In this document: positions 1 through 9,832 of the stretch, piece after piece
Layout: the number at the start of each line of letters is the position of its first letter
Position numbering within the stretch: position 1 is the first letter of the stretch
DNA from: an uncultured Lachnospiraceae bacterium
Lineage (GTDB): Bacteria; Bacillota; Clostridia; Lachnospirales; Lachnospiraceae
Direction of reading: 5' to 3'
DNA length: 64,000 bases
NCBI GenBank assembly: GCA_944383765.1
Contig: CALWQT010000001.1
Location: forward strand, 186,001 to 250,000
Position numbers and translations under genes: made by a program
Notes under the pieces: generated by a model
Seen by the model: the letters and a program-made list of their open reading frames with translations, nothing else
Told to the model about the DNA's origin: nothing
Databases searched by the model: none

Positions 1-191
1 TTGTAAAAGTAGCGGAAGGGTTTGGAGCCAGAGGATTTCATTGTGAAACGCTGGCAGAGTTTGAAACAGCCATGGAGCAGGCTCTGAAAGAATCGGGACC
101 GGTATGGATTGAGTGCAGGATAGAAAAAGATGAGAAAGTACTTCCCATGATCCCGGCGGGAGCCAGTGTAGATGAGATTATGCTGAACTGA
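1..191 (+). CDS. ilvB: Acetolactate synthase large subunit, C-terminal end (partial)
   Basis: This is the last 62 codons of a gene that begins before the window; the reading frame starts at base 3 and stops at 189-191. The tail contains the phrase VLPMIPAGASVDEIMLN, which is typical of the C-terminus of the thiamine-diphosphate-dependent large subunit that joins two pyruvates (or pyruvate and 2-ketobutyrate) in valine, leucine and isoleucine synthesis. The regulatory subunit gene ilvN starts 26 bases after the stop on the same strand, which is the usual ilvB-ilvN order and supports the call. None of the catalytic core is visible here, so a catabolic isoform cannot be formally excluded, but the neighbours make the biosynthetic enzyme far more likely. 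Confidence 0.88.
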   Translation, partial: VKVAEGFGARGFHCETLAEFETAMEQALKESGPVWIECRIEKDEKVLPMIPAGASVDEIMLN

Positions 192-217
192 CAGAAAAAT
201 GACAGGAGGTAAGATAG

Positions 218-1764
<1,547 letters not shown>

Positions 1765-1779
1765 TAGAAAATGAAAGAC

Positions 1780-2958
1780 TCAGTTCATGGATTTCAGCTG
1801 CTGGATAAACTGTTTGGCTGCACGGGGGCTTCGGCCTCCGCTGCGGATGGCATAGGCTTCTGCCTGTTGGATGACTTCTTCCCTGGGAATGGATAAGTCA
1901 TAAAGGGAAGCCAGATCATGGATGATCTGAAGATAAAGGTCTTTGTCAGGCCGGGAAAAGGTGACTGTCAGCCCAAAACGGGACGAAAGACTTAACAGTT
2001 CCTGCATAGTGTCTGCCAGATGAAGGTCGTCACCGTCCCGGTCTGCAAAGTTTTCTTTGATCAGATGGCGGCGGTTGGAGGTGGCATATACGGCAATATT
2101 GGGACTGTGACTGCTTACACTTCCTTCCAGGATAGCTTTCAGAGCGGCAAAATCATTGTCGTTGGAAGAAAAACTTAAGTCATCAATAAAAAGAATGAAT
2201 TTCAGGGGATTGGAACTGAAAGAATCCATCAGTTCCGGGATCTGGTACAGCTGATTCTTTTTGACTTCCACAAGACGTAATCCCATGTGGGCGTATTCAT
2301 TGGCAATGGCTTTTACGGTGCTGCTTTTCCCGGTTCCGGCATCTCCGTATAAAAGCACGTTGGAAGCGGGACGGCCTTCCAACAGGGCCAGGGTATTGGC
2401 TGTGACCAGGCCGCGTTCCCGCTCATAACCGGAAAGCTGAGACAGTTTCTGAGGGTCCGGATGGCGGACGGGTACTACAGTTCCGTCCGCTACGGTGAAG
2501 ACATGATATTTTGCATAGATGCCGTAGCCTCGTTTCGGAAGATCAGACAGGGCTTTGTGGTAAAAATCGTGAAAATCATAGTTGGAAGTTCTCCAGGATG
2601 GGAGAAAGGCTCCTTCCGGAGCATGGCTCTGATAAGCAGTTCCATCAAAAGAAGCCAGTTGGCTGAAGAAAGAAAGTTCCTGTTCCAGGCGTTGGGATAG
2701 AATGGGAGAATTCCCGGAAGAACCGGTGATATAAAAATTTTCATCGTCCAGTACGGCGTTCAGCAGATAATCGCTGAAATTGTCCGTATGGGCAAATAAA
2801 GCTGAGGCAAAGTCGCAGTAAGCGTCTACAAAGGAGACAGATGGGGCTGGAGTCAGTTCCAGAAGGGCAGACAGACGGCGGATCACATCGTCCTGTAAAA
2901 GATTCCGGAAAATTACCAGACTGCGAAGTCCCATATATAAGGAATTGGGTGTTGTCAT
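1780..2958 (-). CDS. DUF815-family P-loop ATPase
   Basis: The 392-residue protein has an AAA+-like ATPase module in its C-terminal half: Walker A GDAGTGKSS (about residue 195), Walker B FILFIDDLSF, and further on ATSNRRHL, resembling sensor 1. This arrangement matches the DUF815 family, whose cellular role is not known; family members look like small AAA+ motor or loader ATPases. The N-terminal half (about 190 residues) has no motif I recognise. The start at 2958 is supported by GGAGGTAACTG directly upstream, and a promoter TTGCAA-N17-TATACT lies at 2993-3021. It stands alone, convergent with ilvC and divergent from ilvA, so context gives no functional clue. I am sure of the ATPase class but not of any substrate. 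Confidence 0.85.
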   Translation of the reverse strand: MTTPNSLYMGLRSLVIFRNLLQDDVIRRLSALLELTPAPSVSFVDAYCDFASALFAHTDNFSDYLLNAVLDDENFYITGSSGNSPILSQRLEQELSFFSQLASFDGTAYQSHAPEGAFLPSWRTSNYDFHDFYHKALSDLPKRGYGIYAKYHVFTVADGTVVPVRHPDPQKLSQLSGYERERGLVTANTLALLEGRPASNVLLYGDAGTGKSSTVKAIANEYAHMGLRLVEVKKNQLYQIPELMDSFSSNPLKFILFIDDLSFSSNDNDFAALKAILEGSVSSHSPNIAVYATSNRRHLIKENFADRDGDDLHLADTMQELLSLSSRFGLTVTFSRPDKDLYLQIIHDLASLYDLSIPREEVIQQAEAYAIRSGGRSPRAAKQFIQQLKSMN

Positions 2959-2992
2959 GACAGTTACCTCCTGGTCAGCATAAATTTCTTTC

Positions 2993-3021
2993 AGTATACA
3001 TTCCGAAGACGGGAGTTGCAA
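2993..3021 (-). promoter_or_regulatory. Sigma-A promoter of the DUF815 gene
   Basis: On the minus strand TTGCAA (3016-3021) and TATACT (2993-2998) are separated by exactly 17 bases. The start codon follows about 35 bases downstream, behind a strong ribosome binding site. Confidence 0.65.
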
Positions 3022-3104
3022 GCAATATCCTGCGGAACCGAACAGAAGGAAATCAGGGAGGGCGGGACAGGTACCAGAAAAAAGATAAGGAAGGAATGAG
3101 AACA

Positions 3105-4313
3105 ATGGGCAGTGTAACATTGGATAAAATCTATCATGCTGCGTATGTGCTGAAATCAGTGGCAAGGAAGACGGATCTGATCAAAGCCACCAGCCTGTCG
3201 ACAGAAGGAGACCTGTACCTGAAAACGGAAAATCTTCAGGTGACAGGGAGTTTTAAAGTCCGGGGAGCTTATTATAAAATGAGCCAGCTGACAGAAGAAG
3301 AGAAAAAAAAGGGAGTGATTGCCAGCAGTGCCGGGAATCATGCCCAGGGAGTCGCACTGGCGGCAAAAGAGAATGGGATTCCCTGTGTCATCTGTATGCC
3401 GGACGGAGCACCGATCAGCAAAGTAGAGGCTACCAAGTCTTATGGGGCAAAGGTATGTCTGGTGAAAGGCGCTTATGATGATGCTTACGATTATGCCTGT
3501 GAGCTTCAGGAAAAAGAGGGATATACCTTTATCCATCCATTTAATGATCCGGAGGTAGTAGCCGGGCAGGGCACCATAGGGCTGGAGATTCTGGACCAGA
3601 TGCCGGATGTGGACGTGGTACTGGTGCCGGTGGGCGGAGGCGGACTCATAAGCGGGATCGCTTATGTGATCAAGTCTCTCAGACCGGAATGCAAGGTATA
3701 TGGGGTGCAGGCGGCAGGTGCGCCCAGTATGGAACAGTCGGTGAAAAAGCAGGAGGCCATCACGCTGGATTCGGTTTCTACGTTTGCAGATGGTATTGCA
3801 GTGAAACATCCAGGTGACCTGACTTATGAACTGGTGAGCCGTTATGTGGACGGAATTGTTACGGTGACCGATGATGAAACAGCCTGTGCCGTGCTGGCCC
3901 TTATGGAGAAGCAGAAACTGGTAACAGAAGGAGCGGGAGCAGTATCGGTTGCAGCTGCCATGTTTGGAAAGATAGACTTGAAAGGAAAAAAGGTGGTGTG
4001 CCTGTTGTCCGGAGGAAATATTGATGTCAATATCCTGAGCCGGGTGATCACCAGAGGGCTGGTGATGACGGGAAGAAACAGTACGCTTACCCTTCAGCTG
4101 GAAGATAAACCGGGACAGTTAAAAGATGTGAGTGAGATCATCAGCAGATGCGGGGGCAACGTGGTCCGGGTTCATTATAATCAGAGCGATGCCAATATGG
4201 CGATCACCAGCTGTTACCTGACAGTCAGTATGGAGACCAGGGATAAGGCACAGGTGGAAGAGATCAAGAGAGAACTTTCCAAAGCAGGATTTCAGCTGAT
4301 TTCCAATCAGTGA
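3105..4313 (+). CDS. ilvA: Threonine ammonia-lyase with C-terminal ACT domain
   Basis: This PLP enzyme deaminates threonine to 2-oxobutanoate, the entry to isoleucine synthesis. The lysine that binds PLP lies in the segment LQVTGSFKVRGAYYKM (about residue 50), and the glycine loop for the cofactor phosphate is VPVGGGGLISGIA (about residue 180). A single ACT domain covers about residues 325-402 (LTLQLEDKPGQLKDVSEII). The length of 402 residues and the single ACT domain match the short TdcB/IlvA form common in clostridia, so it may serve either synthesis or threonine catabolism; the nearby ilvBNC genes favour synthesis. ATG 3105 is preferred over the in-frame ATG at 3096 because the AAGGAAGGA site ends at 3095 and would be too close to the latter. 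Confidence 0.93.
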   Translation: MGSVTLDKIYHAAYVLKSVARKTDLIKATSLSTEGDLYLKTENLQVTGSFKVRGAYYKMSQLTEEEKKKGVIASSAGNHAQGVALAAKENGIPCVICMPDGAPISKVEATKSYGAKVCLVKGAYDDAYDYACELQEKEGYTFIHPFNDPEVVAGQGTIGLEILDQMPDVDVVLVPVGGGGLISGIAYVIKSLRPECKVYGVQAAGAPSMEQSVKKQEAITLDSVSTFADGIAVKHPGDLTYELVSRYVDGIVTVTDDETACAVLALMEKQKLVTEGAGAVSVAAAMFGKIDLKGKKVVCLLSGGNIDVNILSRVITRGLVMTGRNSTLTLQLEDKPGQLKDVSEIISRCGGNVVRVHYNQSDANMAITSCYLTVSMETRDKAQVEEIKRELSKAGFQLISNQ

Positions 4314-4335
4314 GCGGGATTGAAGAAAATGGGGA

Positions 4336-4365
4336 TTGTGGACATGCATGAAAATATGGTATAGT
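4336..4365 (+). promoter_or_regulatory. Possible promoter upstream of lgt
   Basis: TTGTGG and TATAGT are separated by 18 bases, 35 bases before the lgt start. The -35 element is weak. No terminator is visible between ilvA and this site, so lgt might also be reached by read-through. Confidence 0.35.
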
Positions 4366-4400
4366 GATATGGAATTGCCGAAGAAAGGACGGATACGACA

Positions 4401-5162
4401 ATGAAAAATGATTTACTGACCATAGGAGGGTTCACGATCCATGGTTATGGTCTGATGATAGGAATAGGAATTATAGCAGCTTATGCAACTGCGGAATACC
4501 GTGCCAGAAAATACCGCTTAAATCCGGATTACCTGTTTGGGATCCTGATCTGGGGCGTAGGGTTCGGATTGCTGGGAGCAAAACTTCTGTATTATATCAC
4601 CATATGGAAAGAGATTCTGGCTGATCCCAGCCTGCTTTTGAATCTTTCCGGTGGATTTGTAGTATATGGGGGAATTATCGGTGGAATCGCTGCCGGATAT
4701 GGATACAGTCGGGTAAAAAAAATAGAATTTTTAAAATATCTGGATCTGGTAGTTCCTTCTGTAGCTCTGGCCCAGGGATTCGGACGGATTGGCTGTTTCC
4801 TGGCAGGCTGCTGTTACGGGAGGGAGACGGAAGGAGCCTGTGCAGTTATCTTTACCAATTCTCAGTATGCTCCTAACGGAGTGCCGCTGATCCCTACCCA
4901 GCTGATTTCCAGTGCTTTTGATTTTCTGCACTTTTTCCTTCTCTGCTGGCTTGCCAGAAGAAATGAACGGCCGGGAAGAATCGGCGCCTATTATCTGCTG
5001 ATCTACAGCGTGGGACGGTTTGCAGTAGAATTTTTAAGAGGGGACCTGGAAAGGGGACAGGTGGGAAATCTGTCCACCTCTCAGTTTATTTCCCTGTTTA
5101 CGGCTGCAATCGGGTTGGTTTTGCTGATACTTTTAAAACAGAAAAAGGAAGAGGTTCTCTGA
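4401..5162 (+). CDS. lgt: Prolipoprotein diacylglyceryl transferase
   Basis: Lgt is an integral membrane enzyme that moves diacylglycerol from phosphatidylglycerol to the lipobox cysteine of preprolipoproteins. The 253-residue sequence begins with the usual IGGFTIHGYGLMIGIGI segment, contains several hydrophobic helices, and carries the family signature GRIGCFLAGCCYG near residue 129, followed later by YSVGRFAVEFLRGD. Lipoprotein substrates are present in this window, such as the amino acid binding protein at 33.1 kb. A perfect 11-bp terminator stem lies just past the stop, so the gene appears to be transcribed alone or with upstream ilvA read-through. Identification is secure. Confidence 0.95.
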   Translation: MKNDLLTIGGFTIHGYGLMIGIGIIAAYATAEYRARKYRLNPDYLFGILIWGVGFGLLGAKLLYYITIWKEILADPSLLLNLSGGFVVYGGIIGGIAAGYGYSRVKKIEFLKYLDLVVPSVALAQGFGRIGCFLAGCCYGRETEGACAVIFTNSQYAPNGVPLIPTQLISSAFDFLHFFLLCWLARRNERPGRIGAYYLLIYSVGRFAVEFLRGDLERGQVGNLSTSQFISLFTAAIGLVLLILLKQKKEEVL

Positions 5163-5171
5163 CGGAACTGC

Positions 5172-5200
5172 TTTACAGTTCGCCCTTTTTTCGATACAAT
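5172..5200 (+). promoter_or_regulatory. Candidate promoter of the ABC-F gene, upstream of a terminator hairpin
   Basis: TTTACA (5172-5177) and TACAAT (5195-5200) are separated by 17 bases. The predicted start, near 5207, falls inside the base of the hairpin at 5203-5231, so a transcript from here would begin with a shortened hairpin and a U-run before the ABC-F gene. Confidence 0.5.
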
Positions 5201-5202
5201 GT

Positions 5203-5241
5203 ACTGGCTGGAAACGGATATTCCAGCCAGTTTTTCTTTTT
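5203..5241 (+). terminator. Intrinsic terminator after lgt / ABC-F leader hairpin
   Basis: A perfect 11-bp inverted repeat (ACTGGCTGGAA at 5203-5213, its complement at 5221-5231) with a 7-base loop is followed by TTTTCTTTTTT. It ends lgt transcription and, if the promoter at 5172 is used, also lies in the leader of the next gene. Confidence 0.85.
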
Positions 5242-5258
5242 TACGAGGAGCAGATAAC

Positions 5259-6812
5259 ATGAGTATATTATCAGTAGAACATTTAAGCCACGGATTTGGA
5301 GACCGGGCTATTTTTCAGGATGTTTCTTTTCGTCTCCTGAAGGGAGAACATATCGGACTGATCGGAGCCAATGGAGAAGGAAAGTCTACATTTATGAATA
5401 TTGTTACAGGAAAACTTCAGCCGGACGAAGGAAAAGTGGAATGGGCGAAAAATGTCCGGGTGGGCTACCTGGACCAGCATACAGTGTTGGAAAAAGGCAT
5501 GACAATCCGGGACGTGTTAAAAAGTGCCTTTGCCTTTTTATTTGAGATGGAGGAACAGATGAATGCTATCTGTGACCGCATGGGAGAGGCATCGGAACAG
5601 GAGATGACCGAGATGATGGAGGAACTGGGAACCATTCAGGATCTCCTTATGGCCCATGATTTTTATATTATTGATTCGAAAGTAGAAGAAATTGGACATG
5701 CCTTTGGCCTGGATGAGATCGGTATGGATAAAGATGTGTCAGAACTTTCCGGAGGTCAGAGGACAAAGGTATTATTGGGAAAGTTACTGTTGGAAAAACC
5801 GGATATCCTGCTGTTAGACGAGCCTACCAACTACCTGGATGTTCAGCATATTGAATGGCTGAAACGGTATCTGCAGGAATATGAAAATGCGTTTATTCTG
5901 ATTTCCCATGATATTCCGTTCTTAAACAGTGTGATCAACCTCATTTATCATATGGAAAATCAGAAGCTGGACCGGTATGTGGGAGATTATGATAAATTCC
6001 AGGAAGTCTATGCCATGAAGCGGGCTCAGCTGGAGGCGGCTTATAAAAGGCAGCAGCAGGAAATCGCAGATCTTCAGGACTTTGTAGCCAGAAATAAAGC
6101 CAGGGTTGCCACCAGGAATATGGCGATGTCCCGTCAGAAAAAGCTAGACAAAATGGAAGTCATTGAACTGGCTAAAGAAAAGCCGAAGCCGGAATTCCAT
6201 TTTCTGGAAGCCAGAACTTCCGGAAAGATGATTTTTGAGACCAAGGATCTGGTGATCGGGTATGAGGAGCCTTTGTCCAGACCTCTGGATTTTTCCATGG
6301 AACGAGGGGAGAAAGTGGTTCTGGTGGGAGCCAACGGAATCGGAAAAACCACACTTTTAAAAAGTCTTCTGGGATTGATACCGTCTCTGGAAGGAACCGT
6401 GGAGCAGGGGGACTATCTTCATATCGGATATTTTGAGCAGGAATCCGATCCGGGAAATACGACTACCTGTCTGGAAGAAATATGGAAAGAATTTCCCTCT
6501 TACACTCAGTATCAGGTACGTGCGGCTCTGGCCAAATGCGGACTTACCACGAAAAATATTGAGAGCCAGGTAAGAGTCCTTTCCGGAGGAGAGCAGGCAA
6601 AAGTACGCCTGTGTAAGTTAATGAACCGGGAAACTAATGTGCTTTTGCTGGATGAGCCTACCAATCATCTGGATGTGGATGCGAAGGAGGAATTGAAGCG
6701 GGCGTTGAAGGAATACCGGGGAAGTATCCTGCTGATCTGCCATGAACCGGAATTTTATGAAGGGCTGGCCGACCGGGTCATGGACTGTTCCCAATGGGCT
6801 CTGAGAGTGTGA
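5259..6812 (+). CDS. ABC-F family ATPase
   Basis: The 517-residue protein has two ABC ATPase domains and no membrane segments, which defines the ABC-F class of ribosome-associated translation factors. Domain 1 has Walker A GANGEGKST (about residue 37), the signature LSGGQ and LLLDEPTNYLD; domain 2 has GANGIGKTT (about residue 350), LSGGEQAKVRL and LLLDEPTNHLD. Between them a charged helical linker of about 80 residues (around residues 240-320) matches the inter-domain arm that reaches into the ribosomal E/P site. Size and linker resemble YkpA/YbiT-type housekeeping members more than dedicated antibiotic-resistance members, but this cannot be settled by eye. ATG 5259 is chosen for the ACGAGGAG site eight bases upstream; the longer frame runs back through the terminator hairpin. 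Confidence 0.92.
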   Translation: MSILSVEHLSHGFGDRAIFQDVSFRLLKGEHIGLIGANGEGKSTFMNIVTGKLQPDEGKVEWAKNVRVGYLDQHTVLEKGMTIRDVLKSAFAFLFEMEEQMNAICDRMGEASEQEMTEMMEELGTIQDLLMAHDFYIIDSKVEEIGHAFGLDEIGMDKDVSELSGGQRTKVLLGKLLLEKPDILLLDEPTNYLDVQHIEWLKRYLQEYENAFILISHDIPFLNSVINLIYHMENQKLDRYVGDYDKFQEVYAMKRAQLEAAYKRQQQEIADLQDFVARNKARVATRNMAMSRQKKLDKMEVIELAKEKPKPEFHFLEARTSGKMIFETKDLVIGYEEPLSRPLDFSMERGEKVVLVGANGIGKTTLLKSLLGLIPSLEGTVEQGDYLHIGYFEQESDPGNTTTCLEEIWKEFPSYTQYQVRAALAKCGLTTKNIESQVRVLSGGEQAKVRLCKLMNRETNVLLLDEPTNHLDVDAKEELKRALKEYRGSILLICHEPEFYEGLADRVMDCSQWALRV

Positions 6813-6827
6813 GAGACAGGAAATAGC

Positions 6828-6856
6828 TTGCTATTTGAAAAAAATAGTAGTATACT
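6828..6856 (+). promoter_or_regulatory. Promoter of the c-di-AMP riboswitch/opuC transcript
   Basis: TTGCTA (6828-6833) and TATACT (6851-6856) are separated by 17 bases and place the transcript start near 6863, just ahead of the first conserved riboswitch bases. Confidence 0.7.
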
Positions 6857-6865
6857 GGATTTGGA

Positions 6866-7000
6866 TTCAATACAGAAAGTCGAGTGCCGCCTGTGCGGCA
6901 GCGGGAGAACCAAACATTGGGGTGAATTCACGGAAGATGATAGAGAACCTTCTTTCTCGAACCCGTCAGCTAATCTCGTAGACATTGGAAGGATTCCGTA
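6866..7000 (+). ncRNA. c-di-AMP riboswitch (ydaO/yuaA type)
   Basis: The region holds the conserved blocks of the ydaO aptamer in the right order: GCGGGAGAACCAAA (6901-6914), GGGGTGAATTC (6919-6929), and CGAACCCGTCAGCTAATCTC (6959-6978) followed by GTAGACATT. A terminator hairpin lies at 7033-7062 and an osmoprotectant transporter begins at 7125. Known riboswitches of this class bind c-di-AMP and turn expression off, and osmolyte or potassium uptake genes are typical targets. So high c-di-AMP (low osmotic stress) should stop transcription here. Boundaries are approximate. Confidence 0.92.
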
Positions 7001-7032
7001 TGGACAGTTTTTTTGCGCATATCGTCTTTTAT

Positions 7033-7064
7033 AAACCGTCTGTATGTATACAGGCGGTTTTTCT
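7033..7064 (+). terminator. Riboswitch expression-platform terminator
   Basis: The inverted repeat AAACCGTCTGTAT / ATACAGGCGGTTT (7033-7045 and 7048-7060, one G-U pair) is followed by more T residues. It lies between the c-di-AMP aptamer and the transporter gene and is the expected off-switch. Confidence 0.85.
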
Positions 7065-7124
7065 GTATTGTCCGAATGCTGACAAGAAAAAGAAACGTGC
7101 TTGGTGAATGCAGGAGGGATATCT

Positions 7125-8255
7125 ATGATTGAATTTAAACATGTCACAAAAGTATTCCATGGAACTACCATTATTGATGATATCAGTTTTGTGATCCCGG
7201 ATGGAGAATTTGTGGTTCTTCTTGGGGAGAGCGGGTGCGGAAAAACTACGACCCTTAAAATGATCAATAAACTGATTGCTCCTTCTTCCGGGACGGTGGA
7301 AATAGGAGGACGGGATATTGCCGGAATGGATACCATAGCCCTGAGAAGGAGAATGGGTTATGTGATCCAGCAGATCGGTCTGTTTCCTCATATGACGATT
7401 AAAGAAAACATAGAAATCATAGCAAAAATGAATTCCAAAGATAAGGACAGAATGGAAGAAAATGCCAGAAAGCTGATGGGTATGGTAAACCTGGACCCGG
7501 ATCAGTATCTGGATGCTTATCCTTCTGAACTGTCCGGAGGACAGCAGCAGCGTGCCGGGGTTGTAAGGGCATTTATGACAGAACCGGAAATTGTTCTGAT
7601 GGACGAACCATTTTCAGCTCTTGATCCGATCACCAGGTCTCAGATACAGAATGCACTGATCGATATGCAGGCTACACTGAAGCGTACTATTGTCTTTGTG
7701 ACTCACGACATGGAGGAAGCAATCCGTCTGGCAGACCGTATCTGTATCATGGACGGAGGGAAAATCATACAGTTTGATACTCCGGAAAATATTCTGAAAT
7801 ATCCGGCTAATGATTTTGTGCGGAATTTCATCGGCCCCAAGAGAATCTGGACGTCTCCGGAATACATAAAGACGCGGGATATCATGATCACGGATCCGGT
7901 ATGCTGTCATCCGAAATTGCCTGCTTTCAAATGTATTGAACTGATGGGAAGGCGGAAAGTGGATACGTTAATGGTGACGGACCAGTACCGGCGTATTTAC
8001 GGGGTGCTGTTTGCTGAATCTCTGATCGGTATCCAGGACCTGAAAAAGCCGGCAGAGGAGCTGATGTATCAGACCTTTACTTCCGTATCTCCTGACAGTT
8101 CTATTGTGGACCTGCTGACCCTTTTTGATGAAAAGCATCTGTCCACGCTTCCTGTGGTGGACAGTCAGGGAATCATTGAAGGACTGATCACCAGAAGTAC
8201 GCTGGTGAATACGTTGAGCAGGCAGTTTATTTCTGGAAAGGAGGAGGGAAAATGA
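7125..8255 (+). CDS. opuCA: Osmoprotectant (betaine/carnitine/choline) ABC transporter, ATP-binding protein with CBS domains
   Basis: This 376-residue ATPase drives uptake of compatible solutes. It has Walker A GESGCGKTT (about residue 36), signature LSGGQQQR, Walker B IVLMDEPFSALDP and switch histidine VFVTHD in the N-terminal 240 residues. The C-terminal part (about residues 255-372) contains two CBS domains, as in OpuCA and ProV, which can sense ionic strength or nucleotides. ATG 7125 is preceded by AGGAGGGA at 7112-7119; a TTG 24 bases upstream is less likely. The stop overlaps the permease start by four bases (ATGA), indicating translational coupling. Control by the c-di-AMP riboswitch upstream fits the osmotic role. 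Confidence 0.94.
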   Translation: MIEFKHVTKVFHGTTIIDDISFVIPDGEFVVLLGESGCGKTTTLKMINKLIAPSSGTVEIGGRDIAGMDTIALRRRMGYVIQQIGLFPHMTIKENIEIIAKMNSKDKDRMEENARKLMGMVNLDPDQYLDAYPSELSGGQQQRAGVVRAFMTEPEIVLMDEPFSALDPITRSQIQNALIDMQATLKRTIVFVTHDMEEAIRLADRICIMDGGKIIQFDTPENILKYPANDFVRNFIGPKRIWTSPEYIKTRDIMITDPVCCHPKLPAFKCIELMGRRKVDTLMVTDQYRRIYGVLFAESLIGIQDLKKPAEELMYQTFTSVSPDSSIVDLLTLFDEKHLSTLPVVDSQGIIEGLITRSTLVNTLSRQFISGKEEGK

Positions 8256-9829
8256 TCCTGGAACTTCTGAATTATTTTGTTACTGCCAGAGGAGAGATTT
8301 TTTCCCTTTTTATGGAACATATCCAGCTGACGATGCTGGCGCTTCTTGCTGCTATCGCCATTGGTATTCCTTTGGGTATTTTAATCTCCTATGTCAAACC
8401 GGCCAGCAAACCGGTCATTGCGTTCGCTAATCTGGTACAGGCGATTCCCAGTATGGCATTATTGGGGCTGGCAATCCCTGTATTGGGAATTGGCATGAAA
8501 CCTGCTGTCTTTCTGGTAGTGATCTATTCCCTGCTTCCTATTATCAAAAATACCTATGCAGGACTTATGAATATCAGTCCCCAGATGCTGGAGGCTGCGG
8601 AAGGTATCGGACTTACCAAAAGCCAGATTTTATGTAAGGTCAGGATTCCTATGGCTCTGCCTGTGATCATGACCGGTGTGAGGATTTCTGCCGTATCGGC
8701 GGTAGGGCTTATGACTCTGGCGGCTTTCGTGGGAGGAGGCGGACTGGGATTTCTGGTATTTTCCGGTATCCGTACGGTGAATAATGTAAAAATCCTGGCA
8801 GGAGCCATTCCTGCCTGTATCCTGGCTCTTCTGGTAGACCGGGTATTTGCAGCGGTGGAAGTCCTGGTAACTCCTGTCAGTCTGATACCGGGAAGCAGCA
8901 AGGAAAGTAAGAGAAAAAAGAAGAAAAAAGAAAAGAAGGTAGCTGGAGTGGCAGTCCTTGTGGTGATCGCTCTTGCAGTCACATCGTTGGCACGGCCTTC
9001 CAGTGAAGAGAGTCTGACAATAGCCAGCATGGATTTTTCAGAGAATGAAATCCTGGCCTATATGATGGAGGAAGCCATAGAGACGAAACTAGGAATTTCT
9101 GTAGAGACCATACCGGATCTGGGAGGTTCATCCGTATGCCTTTCCTCTATCAACAGCGGGGAGATTGACGGTTATGTGGAGTATACCGGAACGATTTATG
9201 TAAGTATGCTGAAAAAAGAACCAATATCTGACGTGGATCAGGTCTATGAGGAAGCAAAAGCTGGAATGAAAGAAATGTATGGTCTGGAGGTACTGCCTTC
9301 CCTGAATGTGAATAATACTTACACTCTTTCCACCACAAAAGAGATAGCGGAAACATATGGGCTGGAAAAGATCAGTGATCTGAAGAAGTGGAACGGCCAG
9401 CTGACTGCCACTACTACGCTTACCTTTTTAAACCGGGAAGATGGGCTTCCGGGAGTGAAAGAACTGTATGGGCTTACGTTTGCGAAAGAAGTGGGAGTGG
9501 ACGGAGCACCCAGATATACGGCTCTTATGAGCGGGGAAGGAGATATTATAGATGCCTATTCTACCGATGGACTGCTGAAAAAATTTGATCTGGTGGTGCT
9601 GGAAGATGATAAGGGGGCATTTCCACCTTATTATGCAGTTCCCGTATTCCGCAGCGAAGTAATGGAAAAATATCCGGGCATTTCCGATGTAGCCCAGGAA
9701 TTATCACAGGTTCTGAATACAGATATTATGGCAGGACTCAATTATCTGGTGGATGAGGAAGACCGGGACCCGAAGGAGGTGGCCCATGAATTCCTGACAG
9801 AATACGCTCCGGAACTGGCTGAAAAATAG
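8252..9829 (+). CDS. Osmoprotectant ABC transporter, fused permease and substrate-binding protein
   Basis: The 525-residue protein joins two functions that are separate in Bacillus OpuC. Residues about 1-212 are a binding-protein-dependent permease domain with several membrane helices and the EAAEGIGLTKSQILCKVRIP coupling loop for the ATPase. A very basic linker (KESKRKKKKKEKK, about residues 219-231) and one further hydrophobic helix (VAGVAVLVVIALAVTSLA) follow. Residues about 255-525 are an OpuAC-type glycine betaine/choline binding domain, starting LTIASMDFSENEILAYMM, which should lie outside the cell. The basic linker obeys the positive-inside rule just before the helix. Such fusions are known in Firmicutes. 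No separate binding-protein gene follows; the next element is a T-box. Confidence 0.92.
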   Translation: MILELLNYFVTARGEIFSLFMEHIQLTMLALLAAIAIGIPLGILISYVKPASKPVIAFANLVQAIPSMALLGLAIPVLGIGMKPAVFLVVIYSLLPIIKNTYAGLMNISPQMLEAAEGIGLTKSQILCKVRIPMALPVIMTGVRISAVSAVGLMTLAAFVGGGGLGFLVFSGIRTVNNVKILAGAIPACILALLVDRVFAAVEVLVTPVSLIPGSSKESKRKKKKKEKKVAGVAVLVVIALAVTSLARPSSEESLTIASMDFSENEILAYMMEEAIETKLGISVETIPDLGGSSVCLSSINSGEIDGYVEYTGTIYVSMLKKEPISDVDQVYEEAKAGMKEMYGLEVLPSLNVNNTYTLSTTKEIAETYGLEKISDLKKWNGQLTATTTLTFLNREDGLPGVKELYGLTFAKEVGVDGAPRYTALMSGEGDIIDAYSTDGLLKKFDLVVLEDDKGAFPPYYAVPVFRSEVMEKYPGISDVAQELSQVLNTDIMAGLNYLVDEEDRDPKEVAHEFLTEYAPELAEK

Positions 9830-9832
9830 CCG

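Noticed and set aside
6828..7034. A 68-codon frame in the gap before opuCA
   Set aside because: It coincides with the c-di-AMP aptamer, whose conserved bases explain the sequence, and it has no ribosome site.
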